From NCBI RefSeq assembly GCF_026342435.1, contig NZ_JAPEMT010000004.1, positions 558,001 through 622,000 on the forward strand: DNA of 64,000 bases, read 5' to 3'. A program made the position numbers and the translations under genes. The stretch is from Streptomyces sp. NBC_00237. GTDB lineage: Bacteria; Actinomycetota; Actinomycetes; Streptomycetales; Streptomycetaceae. Below, one piece after another: positions 24,102 through 31,967 of the stretch (the first letter of the stretch is position 1; each line of letters starts with the position of its first letter). Under the pieces are notes generated by a model. The model was not told where the DNA came from and did not search any database. It saw nothing but the letters and a program-made list of their open reading frames with translations.

Positions 24102-27050
24102 ATGACGCACGCACGCAGGGACCCGGGCGCAGGGGGGCCCAGCCCTGAGGCTTGCAGCCCCGAGGCGCAGAGTCTTGGGGCGCGGAGTCTTGGGGTGCAG
24201 AGTCTTGGGGTGCACGACCCCGAGGCCCAGGATTCCGAGGCCCAGAGTTCCGGAGCACCCGACCCCGAGGCGCACGATCCCGACACGCAGACCCTGGTGG
24301 TGATCGGCCACGGCATGGTCGGCCACCGGCTGCTGGAGGCGCTCGCCGAGCGCGGCGCACTGACCGGGCCAGGCTCGCCCGGCTGGCACGCGGTCGTCCT
24401 CGCCGAGGAGGACGTTCCGGCCTACGACCGCGTCCACCTCTCCTCCCTCTTCACGGGTGTCGCGCCCGCCGAACTCGCCCTCTCCACACCGGAGTTCCTG
24501 GCCGAGCACGGCGTCGACCTGCGCCTCGGCGACCCCGCCGAGCACATCGACCCCACCGCGCGGACCGTCAGCACCGCCTCGGGCAGCACGATCGCGTACG
24601 ACGCGCTGGTGCTGGCCACCGGCTCGTACCCGTTCGTCCCGCCCGTCCCCGGCGCGGACTCCACCGGCTGCTTCACGTACCGCACCCAGTACGACGTCAA
24701 CTCCCTGACCCAGTACGCCGACAACGCCCGCGACGGCGTCGTCATCGGCGGCGGGCTCCTCGGTCTGGAGGCGGCCGGAGCGCTGCGCACCCTCGGTCTG
24801 CGCGCCCATGTCGTGGAATTCGCCCCGCGCCTGATGCCCCAACAGGTCGACGACGGCGGTGCCGCGGCCCTGCGCGCCACCATCGAGTCGATGGGCGTCG
24901 CCGTCCACACGGGTGTCGGTGCGACCGAGGTCGTGCGTGACGACGACGGGGCCGCCAGCGGGCTGCGGCTCTCCGACGGGAAGGTCATCGACGCCGAGGT
25001 CGTCGTCTTCTCGGCGGGCGTACGTCCCCGGGACCGGCTCGCGCGCGAGTGCGGGCTCGCCGTCGGCGACCGGGGCGGCGTCGCGGTCGACGCCCACTGC
25101 CGTACCTCCGACCCGTACATCTACGCGGTCGGGGAGTGCGCGCAGACCGTCGACGGGCGGGTGTACGGGCTGGTCGCGCCCGGTTACCAGATGGCCGAGA
25201 CGGTCGCGGACGCCCTCGCGGGCGAGGCCGACGGCGTCTTCACCGGGGCCGACACCTCCACCAAGCTGAAGCTGATGGGCGCGGACGTCGCCTCGTTCGG
25301 TGACCCGTTCAGCGTCGAGGAGGATGCCGTCGCGGTGGTCTTCTCCGACGAGCGCGAAGGCGTCTACAAGAAGCTGCTGCTGGGTCCCGAAGGGCAGCTC
25401 CTCGGCGGCATCCTGGTCGGCGACGCGGACGCCTACGGTTCGCTGAAGCCGCACACCGGGCGTCAACTCCCGGGTACCGCAGAGGCGTTCATCGTCCCGA
25501 ACACCGCAGGCGTCGAGCTGCCCGGCGCGGACTCCCTCCCCGACGACGCCGTCGTCTGCTCCTGCCACAACGTCACCAAGGGGCAGGTCCAGGCGGCCGT
25601 CACCGAGGAGGGCGTCACCGACGTCGCAGGCGTCAAGCGCTGCACCAAGGCCGGTACGGGGTGCGGCGGCTGCATCGGCACGCTGCAAGCCGTCCTCGAC
25701 GCCGCCGGGGTCGAGAAGGCGCGCGGGCTGTGCGAGCACTTCCCCGAGCTGACCCGATCCGAGATCTACGCCCTCGTACGCACCGAGAAGATCCGCTCCT
25801 TCAGCGAGCTGAGGGACGGCCACGGCACGGGCGAAGGGTGTGCCGTCTGCAAGCCGGTCGTCGCGAACGTGCTCGGCACGCTCGGTCCTGACCTCGGCCT
25901 GGAACACATCCTGGACGGGGAGCAGGCCGCCCTCCAGGACACCAACGACCTCTTCCTCGCCAACATCCAGAAGGACGGAACGTACTCCGTCATCCCGCGC
26001 GTCGCGGGCGGCGAGATCACCCCGGCGCAGCTGGTGGCGCTGGGCGAGGTGGCTGCGGCGTACGGCCTCTACACCAAGATCACCGGTGCCCAGCGGATCG
26101 GCCTCTTCGGGGCCCGCAAGGACCAACTCCCCGACATCTGGCGGCGGTTGGCCGGACACGGCTTCGAGTCCGGTCAGGCGTACGGAAAGTCGCTGCGCGC
26201 CGTCAAGTCGTGCGTCGGCGCCCGCTTCTGCCGCTTCGGGCAGGGCGATTCGATCCAGCTCGCGGTCGATCTGGAGCTGCGTTACCGGGGCCTGCGCACC
26301 CCGCACAAGTTCAAGGGCGGCGTCTCCGGCTGTCTGCGCGAGTGCGCCGAGGCGCGCGGCAAGGACATCGGCGTCATCGCCACGGCGGGCGGCTGGAACC
26401 TCTACGTCGGCGGCAACGGCGGCACCAGCCCCCGCCATGCCGACCTCCTCGCCCAGGACCTCGACAGCGCACAGCTCTTCGCCCTGGTCGACCGGTTCCT
26501 CATGTACTACCTGCGCACCGGCGAGCGACTGGAGCGCACGGCCGCGTGGATCGAGCGCCCCGACGGAGGCGGCGGCATCGAGAACCTCAAGAAGGTTCTC
26601 GTCGAGGACTCCCTCGGCATCTGCGCCGAGCTCCAGGAGCAGATGGAACGCCACGTCGACGCCTACCGCGACGAGTGGGAGGCGGTCCTCGCCGACCCGG
26701 TGAAGCTCGGCCGGTTCGGTGAATTCACCGGCGAGACGGAGGAGTTGGAGCCCGGCCGCGGCCGGGTCACCTTCCTTCCCGACGGCGCGGGGCAGGCCGC
26801 GGTCTTCCGTGACGCGGCGGGCGAGGTGTACGCGGTCGGCAACCGCGACCCCTTCTCCGGCGCGGACGTCCTCGCCGACGGAATCATGGGCACGGTCGGC
26901 GAGCGCCCCGTCGTCACCTCCCCGATGCACAAGCAAGCCTTCGACCTGCGGACGGGCCAGTGCCTCGACGACCCCGAAGTCTTCATCCCCGTACACGAGT
27001 TGACCCTCGACGGTCCTCGGACGCACCAGACGTACAGGAAGCAGTCATGA
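24102..27050 (+). CDS. nirB: Assimilatory nitrite reductase, NirB fused to a NirD domain
   Basis: 982 residues. After a repeat-built N-terminus (about 14-63) come the FAD/NAD(P)H reductase part (TLVVIGHGMVGHRLLEAL, then VVIGGGLLGLEAAGAL), a BFD-type [2Fe-2S] domain with CSCHNVTK and TGCGGC near residues 486-525, and the siroheme/[4Fe-4S] half with SCVGARFCRFGQ near 702 and GGVSGCLRECAEA near 741 giving four Cys. Residues about 886-982 (VYAVGNRDPFSGADVL, SPMHKQAFDLRTGQCLDDP) form a NirD-like Rieske-fold domain lacking iron ligands. In most bacteria nirD is separate. Reduces nitrite to ammonium with NAD(P)H. ATGA overlap joins it to narK. Confidence 0.95.
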   Translation: MTHARRDPGAGGPSPEACSPEAQSLGARSLGVQSLGVHDPEAQDSEAQSSGAPDPEAHDPDTQTLVVIGHGMVGHRLLEALAERGALTGPGSPGWHAVVLAEEDVPAYDRVHLSSLFTGVAPAELALSTPEFLAEHGVDLRLGDPAEHIDPTARTVSTASGSTIAYDALVLATGSYPFVPPVPGADSTGCFTYRTQYDVNSLTQYADNARDGVVIGGGLLGLEAAGALRTLGLRAHVVEFAPRLMPQQVDDGGAAALRATIESMGVAVHTGVGATEVVRDDDGAASGLRLSDGKVIDAEVVVFSAGVRPRDRLARECGLAVGDRGGVAVDAHCRTSDPYIYAVGECAQTVDGRVYGLVAPGYQMAETVADALAGEADGVFTGADTSTKLKLMGADVASFGDPFSVEEDAVAVVFSDEREGVYKKLLLGPEGQLLGGILVGDADAYGSLKPHTGRQLPGTAEAFIVPNTAGVELPGADSLPDDAVVCSCHNVTKGQVQAAVTEEGVTDVAGVKRCTKAGTGCGGCIGTLQAVLDAAGVEKARGLCEHFPELTRSEIYALVRTEKIRSFSELRDGHGTGEGCAVCKPVVANVLGTLGPDLGLEHILDGEQAALQDTNDLFLANIQKDGTYSVIPRVAGGEITPAQLVALGEVAAAYGLYTKITGAQRIGLFGARKDQLPDIWRRLAGHGFESGQAYGKSLRAVKSCVGARFCRFGQGDSIQLAVDLELRYRGLRTPHKFKGGVSGCLRECAEARGKDIGVIATAGGWNLYVGGNGGTSPRHADLLAQDLDSAQLFALVDRFLMYYLRTGERLERTAAWIERPDGGGGIENLKKVLVEDSLGICAELQEQMERHVDAYRDEWEAVLADPVKLGRFGEFTGETEELEPGRGRVTFLPDGAGQAAVFRDAAGEVYAVGNRDPFSGADVLADGIMGTVGERPVVTSPMHKQAFDLRTGQCLDDPEVFIPVHELTLDGPRTHQTYRKQS
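24141..24290. repeat. Ten degenerate 15-bp repeats in the 5' end of nirB
   Basis: Ten consecutive 15-bp units read as five-residue blocks: SPEAC, SPEAQ, SLGAR, SLGVQ, SLGVH, DPEAQ, DSEAQ, SSGAP, DPEAH, DPDTQ. Three units in the middle (24171-24215) are nearly identical, based on AGTCTTGGGG. The array forms nearly the whole N-terminal extension before the reductase fold begins at about residue 64. Confidence 0.9.
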
Positions 27051-28480
27051 GTTCCCTCGCACAGGCACCCCGTACGGGCGACGACGCGGCCGAGGCCGCC
27101 GACCCGGCGCAGTACCGTCCCGGCCGCACCATCACCGACTGGCGTCCCGAGGACCCCGCCTTCTGGCGCACGACCGGCCGCAAGGTCGCCCACCGCAACC
27201 TCTGGATCGCGGTCCCGGCGCTCCTCGTCGCCTTCGTGGTGTGGCAGGTCTGGTCCATCACCGCCACGAACCTCACGGACGTCGGATTCGGGCTCAGTCA
27301 GAGCCAGTTGTTCTGGCTGACGGCCGTCCCCGGCCTCACGGGCGGCACCGCCCGCATCCTCTACACCTTCCTCGGCCCGATGGTCGGCCAGCGCACCTTC
27401 ACCGCGCTGTCGACGGTGATCCTGGTCGTTCCGCTGATCTGGCTCGGCATCGCCATCCAGGACCCGGCCACCCCGTACGGTGTCCTGATCACCATCGCCG
27501 CGCTCTGCGGCATCGGCGGCGCGAACTTCTCCTCCTCGCTCGCCAACATCGGCTTCTTCTTCCCGAAGAAGGAGAAGGGCAACGCCACCGGCATCAACGG
27601 CGGCCTCGGCAACCTCGGCGTCTCCGTCGTCCAGCTCCTCACCCCGATCGTGATCACCTGGTCGACGATCGCCATCGGCACCGCCCAGCACAAGGCGGAC
27701 GGCACCCCGGTCCACCTCCAGAACGCCGCGTTCCTGTGGGTGCCGGTCCTGGTGGTCCTGGCCGCCGTCGCCTGGTTCGGGCAGAACAACCTCAAGGTCG
27801 CCTCCACCCCCTTCTCCCGCCAGAAGATCATCTTCAAGCGCAAGCACAACTGGGTGATGGCCTGGCTGTACGTCGGTACCTTCGGCTCCTTCATCGGCTT
27901 CGCCGCCGCCCTCCCGCTGCTCATCAAGACGACCTTCACCCCGATCGACGCGGCCTACTCGGCGGCCACCTACGCCTGGATGGGCCCGGCCGTCGGCGCG
28001 CTCGCGCGCTGGGCGGGCGGCTGGATCGCGGACAAGCTCGGCGGTGCGCGCGTCACGGTCCTCTCCTTCGTGGGCATGGGCGTCTCGCTCGTCGGCGTCA
28101 TCAACTTCCTCCCCTCCGGCGGCGACCACGGCTCCTTCTGGGGCTTCTTCGTCTGCTTCCTCTTCGCCTTCCTCTTCTCGGGGATCGGCAATGGTTCGAC
28201 CTTCCGGCAGATCCCGGTGATCTTCCGCTCCACGCACCTCAAGGGGCTCGTGGAGGGTTCCGCCGCGTACGACCAGGCGCTGAAGCAGGCCGAGATGGAG
28301 TCCGGTGCGGTCACCGGCTTCACCGCCGCCATCGCCGCGTACGGGTTCTTCTTCATCCCGGCGCTGTTCGGGTCGGTCGCGGTGACCAGCGCGATGTGGG
28401 GGTTCGTGGGGTTCTACGCGAGCTGCGTGGTCGTGACCTGGTGGTTCTACGCCCGCAAGGGTGCGGAGGCGCCCAGCTAG
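27047..28480 (+). CDS. narK: Nitrate/nitrite transporter NarK family (MFS, NNP)
   Basis: 477 residues with about 12 membrane segments. The two nitrate signature motifs are visible: ATGINGGLGNLGVSVVQL near residue 185 (G-x-N-G-G-x-G-N) and SGIGNGSTFRQIPVIF near 380. NarK2-type proteins import nitrate or export nitrite. The N-terminal 30-60 residues (PGRTITDWRPEDPAFW) are typical of actinobacterial NarK. The ATG overlaps the nirB stop by 4 bp, so both are translated from one mRNA, ending at a strong terminator. Confidence 0.95.
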   Translation: MSSLAQAPRTGDDAAEAADPAQYRPGRTITDWRPEDPAFWRTTGRKVAHRNLWIAVPALLVAFVVWQVWSITATNLTDVGFGLSQSQLFWLTAVPGLTGGTARILYTFLGPMVGQRTFTALSTVILVVPLIWLGIAIQDPATPYGVLITIAALCGIGGANFSSSLANIGFFFPKKEKGNATGINGGLGNLGVSVVQLLTPIVITWSTIAIGTAQHKADGTPVHLQNAAFLWVPVLVVLAAVAWFGQNNLKVASTPFSRQKIIFKRKHNWVMAWLYVGTFGSFIGFAAALPLLIKTTFTPIDAAYSAATYAWMGPAVGALARWAGGWIADKLGGARVTVLSFVGMGVSLVGVINFLPSGGDHGSFWGFFVCFLFAFLFSGIGNGSTFRQIPVIFRSTHLKGLVEGSAAYDQALKQAEMESGAVTGFTAAIAAYGFFFIPALFGSVAVTSAMWGFVGFYASCVVVTWWFYARKGAEAPS

Positions 28481-28497
28481 AGCGGCGGGCACGTGGA

Positions 28498-28533
28498 GGG
28501 GCCCCGGGCGCGTCCGTACGTACCCGGGGCCCC
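28498..28533 (+). terminator. Terminator after nirB-narK
   Basis: GGGGCCCCGGG (28498-28508) and CCCGGGGCCCC (28523-28533) form a perfect 11-bp stem with a 14-base loop, 18 bp after the narK stop. It faces the end of the convergent VOC gene and may serve both strands. Confidence 0.85.
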
Positions 28534-28560
28534 TGCGCATGTCCTCGTGCGGTGACGCGG

Positions 28561-29013
28561 TCACGCCACGCAGAACTCATTGCCCTCCGGGTCCCGCATG
28601 ACCCACCAATGACCGGCCGGGCCCCGGTCCACCTCGTTGACGCGCGAGGCTCCCAGCTTCTCCAGCCGCTCGACCTGTTTGACCAGGTCGCCGGGCTCGG
28701 CGTGTACGTCGATGTGCAGCCGGTTCTTGCCGGACTTGGGCTCGGGCACGTCCTGGAAGAGCAGCCGGCGGCCGTGGCCGACGCCGCTGTTCTCGTCGTA
28801 CGGGTCGTCGGGGTGCCGGACACCGGCGAGCCCTCGGAAGAGCTGGTGGCCGTTGTGCTCGGTGACCGCCTCCTCGGGCAGGTGGCCGGCGGCGAGGAGC
28901 TGCGCGATGAGCGCGCCGGGGTCCTCCACCACGTACCCCAGGGCCTCGGCCCAGAAGTCCGCGAGGACGGGGGCGTTGTCGCTGTCGATGACCAACTTCC
29001 AACCCATTGTCAT
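28561..29013 (-). CDS. VOC family protein (glyoxalase-like)
   Basis: 150 residues from ATG 29013 (an ATG at 29007 drops two). One compact glyoxalase-fold domain: WKLVIDSDNAPVLADFWAEA at the start, then NRLHIDVHAEPGDLVKQVER and GHWWVMRDPEGNEFCVA, the usual metal-ligand strand (D-P-E-G-N-E-F-C). The ATG lies seven bases downstream of a TATAAG hexamer on the same strand, so the mRNA may be leaderless. Function unknown; similar proteins include resistance and lyase enzymes. Confidence 0.85.
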   Translation of the reverse strand: MTMGWKLVIDSDNAPVLADFWAEALGYVVEDPGALIAQLLAAGHLPEEAVTEHNGHQLFRGLAGVRHPDDPYDENSGVGHGRRLLFQDVPEPKSGKNRLHIDVHAEPGDLVKQVERLEKLGASRVNEVDRGPAGHWWVMRDPEGNEFCVA

Positions 29014-29034
29014 GCAACTACTTATAGTGGTTGC
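29014..29034 (-). promoter_or_regulatory. Leaderless promoter and dyad of the VOC gene
   Basis: On the minus strand TATAAG (29026-29021) is a -10 hexamer 7 bases before the ATG, so the transcript would start at or within a base or two of the start codon. The same 21 bases form a dyad, GCAACTAC...GTGGTTGC, with seven paired positions and one mismatch per arm, a likely operator covering the -10. Confidence 0.55.
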
Positions 29035-29108
29035 TGCGAAACCCCGCACGCACCGGGGGACTTGACGGCGTGGGCGGAGCGGTCGCGGAGGACGCCGCGC
29101 TCAACGGC

Positions 29109-30308
29109 TCACCCCTTCGGCTCGTACAGCTTCCGCATCAGCAGCCACCCCAGCCCCGGCAGCACGATCAACGGTGCCAGTGCCGCCTGGAGCGACCACC
29201 CGTCCGCCGCCGCCCCGATCAGCGGACTCGCCAGACCGCCCACGCTCACCGTCAGGCCCAGCGTGACCCCGCTCGCGGTCCCGACCCGGCGCGGCAGGTA
29301 GTCCTGGCCGAGCGTGACGTGCAGGGAGAAGGGGACGTACAGACCGGCGGAGGTCAGGCCGACGAAGACGTACAGCAGTGGTCCGGGGACGAGGACCGTG
29401 CCCGCGACGGCGGGCACCGTCAGCGCGTACGACCACAGCACGACCCGCACCCGCCCGTACCGCGTGGCCAGCCTGCCGCCCACGACCGTGCCGAACGCAC
29501 CGCCCAGATAGAGCGTGAACAGGGCTGCCGTGCCCGCGAGTTCACCGCCGTGGACCCTCTCGCGAGCGTACAGCGCGATGAAGCTGCTCAGCCCGACGAA
29601 GACCACCGAACGGCAGATCACCGCCGCCGACATCTTCAGGAAGGCGGGCCAGTCGTCCTCGCCGACAGGTGCGGACGGCTGGTGTGTGCCGCCACCGGCC
29701 GGGGTACGCAGCGCCCGTACGGCCACCACGCACAGCGCCGCACCCGCCAGCGCCGGGACCCCCAGCAGGGGCGAAGCGCGCAGCCCGCCCGTGGCCATCA
29801 CCGCCGAGACCAGCAGCGGAGCCGTCGCGAAGCCGAGGTTGCCGCCGAGCGAGAACCAGCCCATCGCGGTGTGGCTGCCCCGGCTCGCCAGCCGCGCGAC
29901 CCGCGCCGACTCCGGGTGGTACGCGGCGACGCCGACCCCGGAGAGCGCGATCATCGCCAGGGTGAGCGCGTACGAGCCGCCGCCGACCCCGCTCAGCGCC
30001 ACGCCGATCCCGCCCACCAGCGTGCTCACCGGCAGCAGCCACGGCATCGGCCACTTGTCGGTCAGGGCCCCGAACAGCGGCTGCGCCACGGACGACAGGA
30101 GCGAGGCGGCGAGCACGATGCCGGAGGCCGCGGCGTACGTGTAGGCGCGCTCGGCGATGAAGAACGGCACCAGCGCCGCCACCGCGCCCTGATAGACGTC
30201 GACGCAGGCGTGGCTCAGGGCGAGGAGGGCGAGGGGGGAGCGAAAACGCCGCGAGGGGCGTGGAGTTGAGGATGCGTCAGCTATGGGTGAGGACTCTTTT
30301 TGCAGCAC
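29109..30308 (-). CDS. MFS exporter, fosmidomycin-resistance (Fsr) type
   Basis: 399 residues with about 12 membrane segments. The opening LALSHACVDVYQGAVAALVP and LLSSVAQPLFGALTDKW are Fsr-like (helix 1 with S-H-x-x-x-D and the motif A-type G-x-x-x-D-K). The start is a GTG at 30308 with GAGG upstream; no in-frame ATG is close. It is divergent from an AraC regulator gene with only 54 bp between starts, an arrangement common for drug exporters controlled by a local activator. Substrate unknown. Confidence 0.88.
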   Translation of the reverse strand: MLQKESSPIADASSTPRPSRRFRSPLALLALSHACVDVYQGAVAALVPFFIAERAYTYAAASGIVLAASLLSSVAQPLFGALTDKWPMPWLLPVSTLVGGIGVALSGVGGGSYALTLAMIALSGVGVAAYHPESARVARLASRGSHTAMGWFSLGGNLGFATAPLLVSAVMATGGLRASPLLGVPALAGAALCVVAVRALRTPAGGGTHQPSAPVGEDDWPAFLKMSAAVICRSVVFVGLSSFIALYARERVHGGELAGTAALFTLYLGGAFGTVVGGRLATRYGRVRVVLWSYALTVPAVAGTVLVPGPLLYVFVGLTSAGLYVPFSLHVTLGQDYLPRRVGTASGVTLGLTVSVGGLASPLIGAAADGWSLQAALAPLIVLPGLGWLLMRKLYEPKG

Positions 30309-30362
30309 TCATCGATCCTCGACCGGATCGCTCCTGTCGCACTTCCGATAAAATGCCAAGCA

Positions 30363-31160
30363 ATGCCGAATATCCGCCAGCCCCCGGAGCTCCTGCCGCC
30401 CGCCGACCGCCTGCCCGTCGACCACCTGCCCGTGGCCCCCACCCACACCCGCCCCCTCGCCTCCGGCGAGCGCGTCGACCCGCACCGGCACGACGAGCAC
30501 CAGATCGTCTACGCGGGCTCCGGGTTCCTGGCCGTCACCACCGACGTCGGCACCTGGTTCGCGCCCGGCACCCGCGCCCTGTGGGTGCCCGCCGGGACGG
30601 TCCACTCGCACCGCGCCCACGGTCACCTCGACATGCACACCCTGGGCCTGCCCGTCGACGAGAACCCCCTCGGCCTAACCGCCCCCACCGTCCTCGGCGT
30701 CAGCCCGCTCCTGCGCGAACTGATCCTGGAGTACACCCGCACCCCCCGGCACGACCGCACTCCCACCCCCGAGGTCCTGCGGCTGCGCGCCGTACTCCTC
30801 GATCAGCTCCGGCTCTCGCCGCAGCGCCCCGTCCACCTCCCCACCCCCACCGACCCCCGCCTCGCCGCCGTCTGCGACCTCCTGCACGCCGACCCCGCCC
30901 TCCCGGCAACCCTCGCCGACCTGGCGGCCCGCACCCACACCGGCGAACGCACCCTGAGCCGCCTCTTCCGCACCGAACTCGGCATGACCTTCCCCCAGTG
31001 GCGCACCCAGCTACGGCTCTTCCACGCCCTGCGGATGCTCGCCGACGACACCCCGGTCACGGCCGTCGCACACCGCTGCGGATGGGCGTCCGCGAGCGCG
31101 TTCATCGACGTCTTCCGGCGGGCGTACGGATATACGCCGGGCGCCCATCGGAGGGGCTGA
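30363..31160 (+). CDS. AraC family transcriptional regulator
   Basis: 265 residues from ATG 30363. An N-terminal cupin-like domain (VDPHRHDEHQIVYAGSGFLA, with His-rich ligand strand) precedes a C-terminal double helix-turn-helix: LADLAARTHTGERTLSRLFR and then VTAVAHRCGWASASAFIDVF followed by GYTPGAHR. The pattern is that of the AraC_binding + HTH_18 proteins of Streptomyces. It should control the divergent Fsr-like exporter. A GATAAAAT at 30347-30354 is a poor -10 for this gene. Confidence 0.9.
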   Translation: MPNIRQPPELLPPADRLPVDHLPVAPTHTRPLASGERVDPHRHDEHQIVYAGSGFLAVTTDVGTWFAPGTRALWVPAGTVHSHRAHGHLDMHTLGLPVDENPLGLTAPTVLGVSPLLRELILEYTRTPRHDRTPTPEVLRLRAVLLDQLRLSPQRPVHLPTPTDPRLAAVCDLLHADPALPATLADLAARTHTGERTLSRLFRTELGMTFPQWRTQLRLFHALRMLADDTPVTAVAHRCGWASASAFIDVFRRAYGYTPGAHRRG

Positions 31161-31187
31161 GGCGGTTCAGCCGTCCGGAAAAACGGA

Positions 31188-31234
31188 CCGAGGCCCTTTG
31201 CGGGCGACGGGAAGTCGCCCGCAAAGGGCCTCGG
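31188..31234. terminator. Strong bidirectional terminator, 21-bp stem
   Basis: Perfect 21-bp inverted repeat: left arm 31188-31208, loop GGGAA, right arm 31214-31234 (arms begin CCGAGGCCC). A further 5-bp hairpin GTCCG/CGGAC (31173-31188) precedes it. It lies 28 bp after the AraC stop and 26 bp before the end of the cold-shock gene, so it probably ends both. Confidence 0.92.
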
Positions 31235-31259
31235 CGGAAACAGTCGGGACCGCGCGCTG

Positions 31260-31745
31260 TCAGGGTGCCCGGAAGACCCCGGACGGCGACACCGGCCCAC
31301 CGGCACGAATTTCCGTACCGGGTTCGGCGTCGATCCAGCCGTGCGAGAGGGCGACCTGTACGAAGCCCTGCCGTACCTGAAGGATCTGCGCGGAGGTGAC
31401 CGTCGGAGCGGTCCCGAGAATGGTCTCGGTGATCTCCTCGATGAACTCCTTCACGGAGAGCACGTCGCACATTCCCTCGTCGGCGGGGGAGCCCGAAGGC
31501 ACCCTCACCGGCGGGGGAGTCCGGTACTCCCGCTCGGGGGCGCTGCCCAGGAAGCGGACCTTGCTGGCCTTGAGGCCACGCCCGCCGTCCTCGACGTCGA
31601 ACTCGACCTTCATGCCCGGGCCGAGCAGCCTCTTGTCGAAGTCGAGATCGTTGACGTGAATGAACACGTCTTCGCCGCCGTTGTCCGGAGCGATGAATCC
31701 ATATCCTCGGAACTCGTCGAACCGAAGGACTTTTCCAGTAGCCAC
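31260..31745 (-). CDS. Cold-shock-domain protein with C-terminal extension
   Basis: 161 residues from a GTG at 31745 with GGGGAA upstream. Residues 1-65 form an S1-like cold shock domain: GKVLRFDEFRGYGFIAPDNG (RNP1-like GYGFI) and EDVFIHVNDL (RNP2-like VFIH). The remaining 95 residues are a different domain of two or three helices, with SVKEFIEEITETILGTAPTV. Actinobacterial cold-shock proteins are usually only 65-70 residues, so this fusion is unusual. Likely binds single-stranded nucleic acid. Confidence 0.85.
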   Translation of the reverse strand: MATGKVLRFDEFRGYGFIAPDNGGEDVFIHVNDLDFDKRLLGPGMKVEFDVEDGGRGLKASKVRFLGSAPEREYRTPPPVRVPSGSPADEGMCDVLSVKEFIEEITETILGTAPTVTSAQILQVRQGFVQVALSHGWIDAEPGTEIRAGGPVSPSGVFRAP

Positions 31746-31925
31746 TGAATTCCCCACATACCCCAAATAGGCGCACTTACCTCCACCGCGCGCAACGGCC
31801 TCGAATGTACCGCGCGCCGCGATTTCGCACAATGTCTCCCAGCTTATGGCGCCGGGGCGCGGGCGCGGCAACCAGGCTCGTACGGAATGAACTTGATGGG
31901 CTTGGGGGTGACCGCAGGCCCGTGC
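31746..31925. other. Intergenic region upstream of the cold-shock gene
   Basis: About 180 bp without a gene between the divergent cold-shock and MerR genes. It contains the ribosome site of the cold-shock gene near 31754. No terminator or regulatory element is evident to me apart from the MerR operator that follows. Confidence 0.4.
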
Positions 31926-31950
31926 TTGACCCTCACACCGTGTGAGGGGC
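31926..31950 (+). promoter_or_regulatory. MerR-type promoter with dyad operator
   Basis: TTGACC (31926-31931) is a -35 hexamer overlapping a perfect dyad at 31930-31948: CCCTCACAC, central C, GTGTGAGGG. A spacer of about 19 bp leads to TGAAGT, a weak -10. The overlong spacer with an inverted repeat is the hallmark of promoters activated by MerR proteins, here probably autoregulated. Confidence 0.8.
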
Positions 31951-31967
31951 TGAAGTACGTTCTCGTC

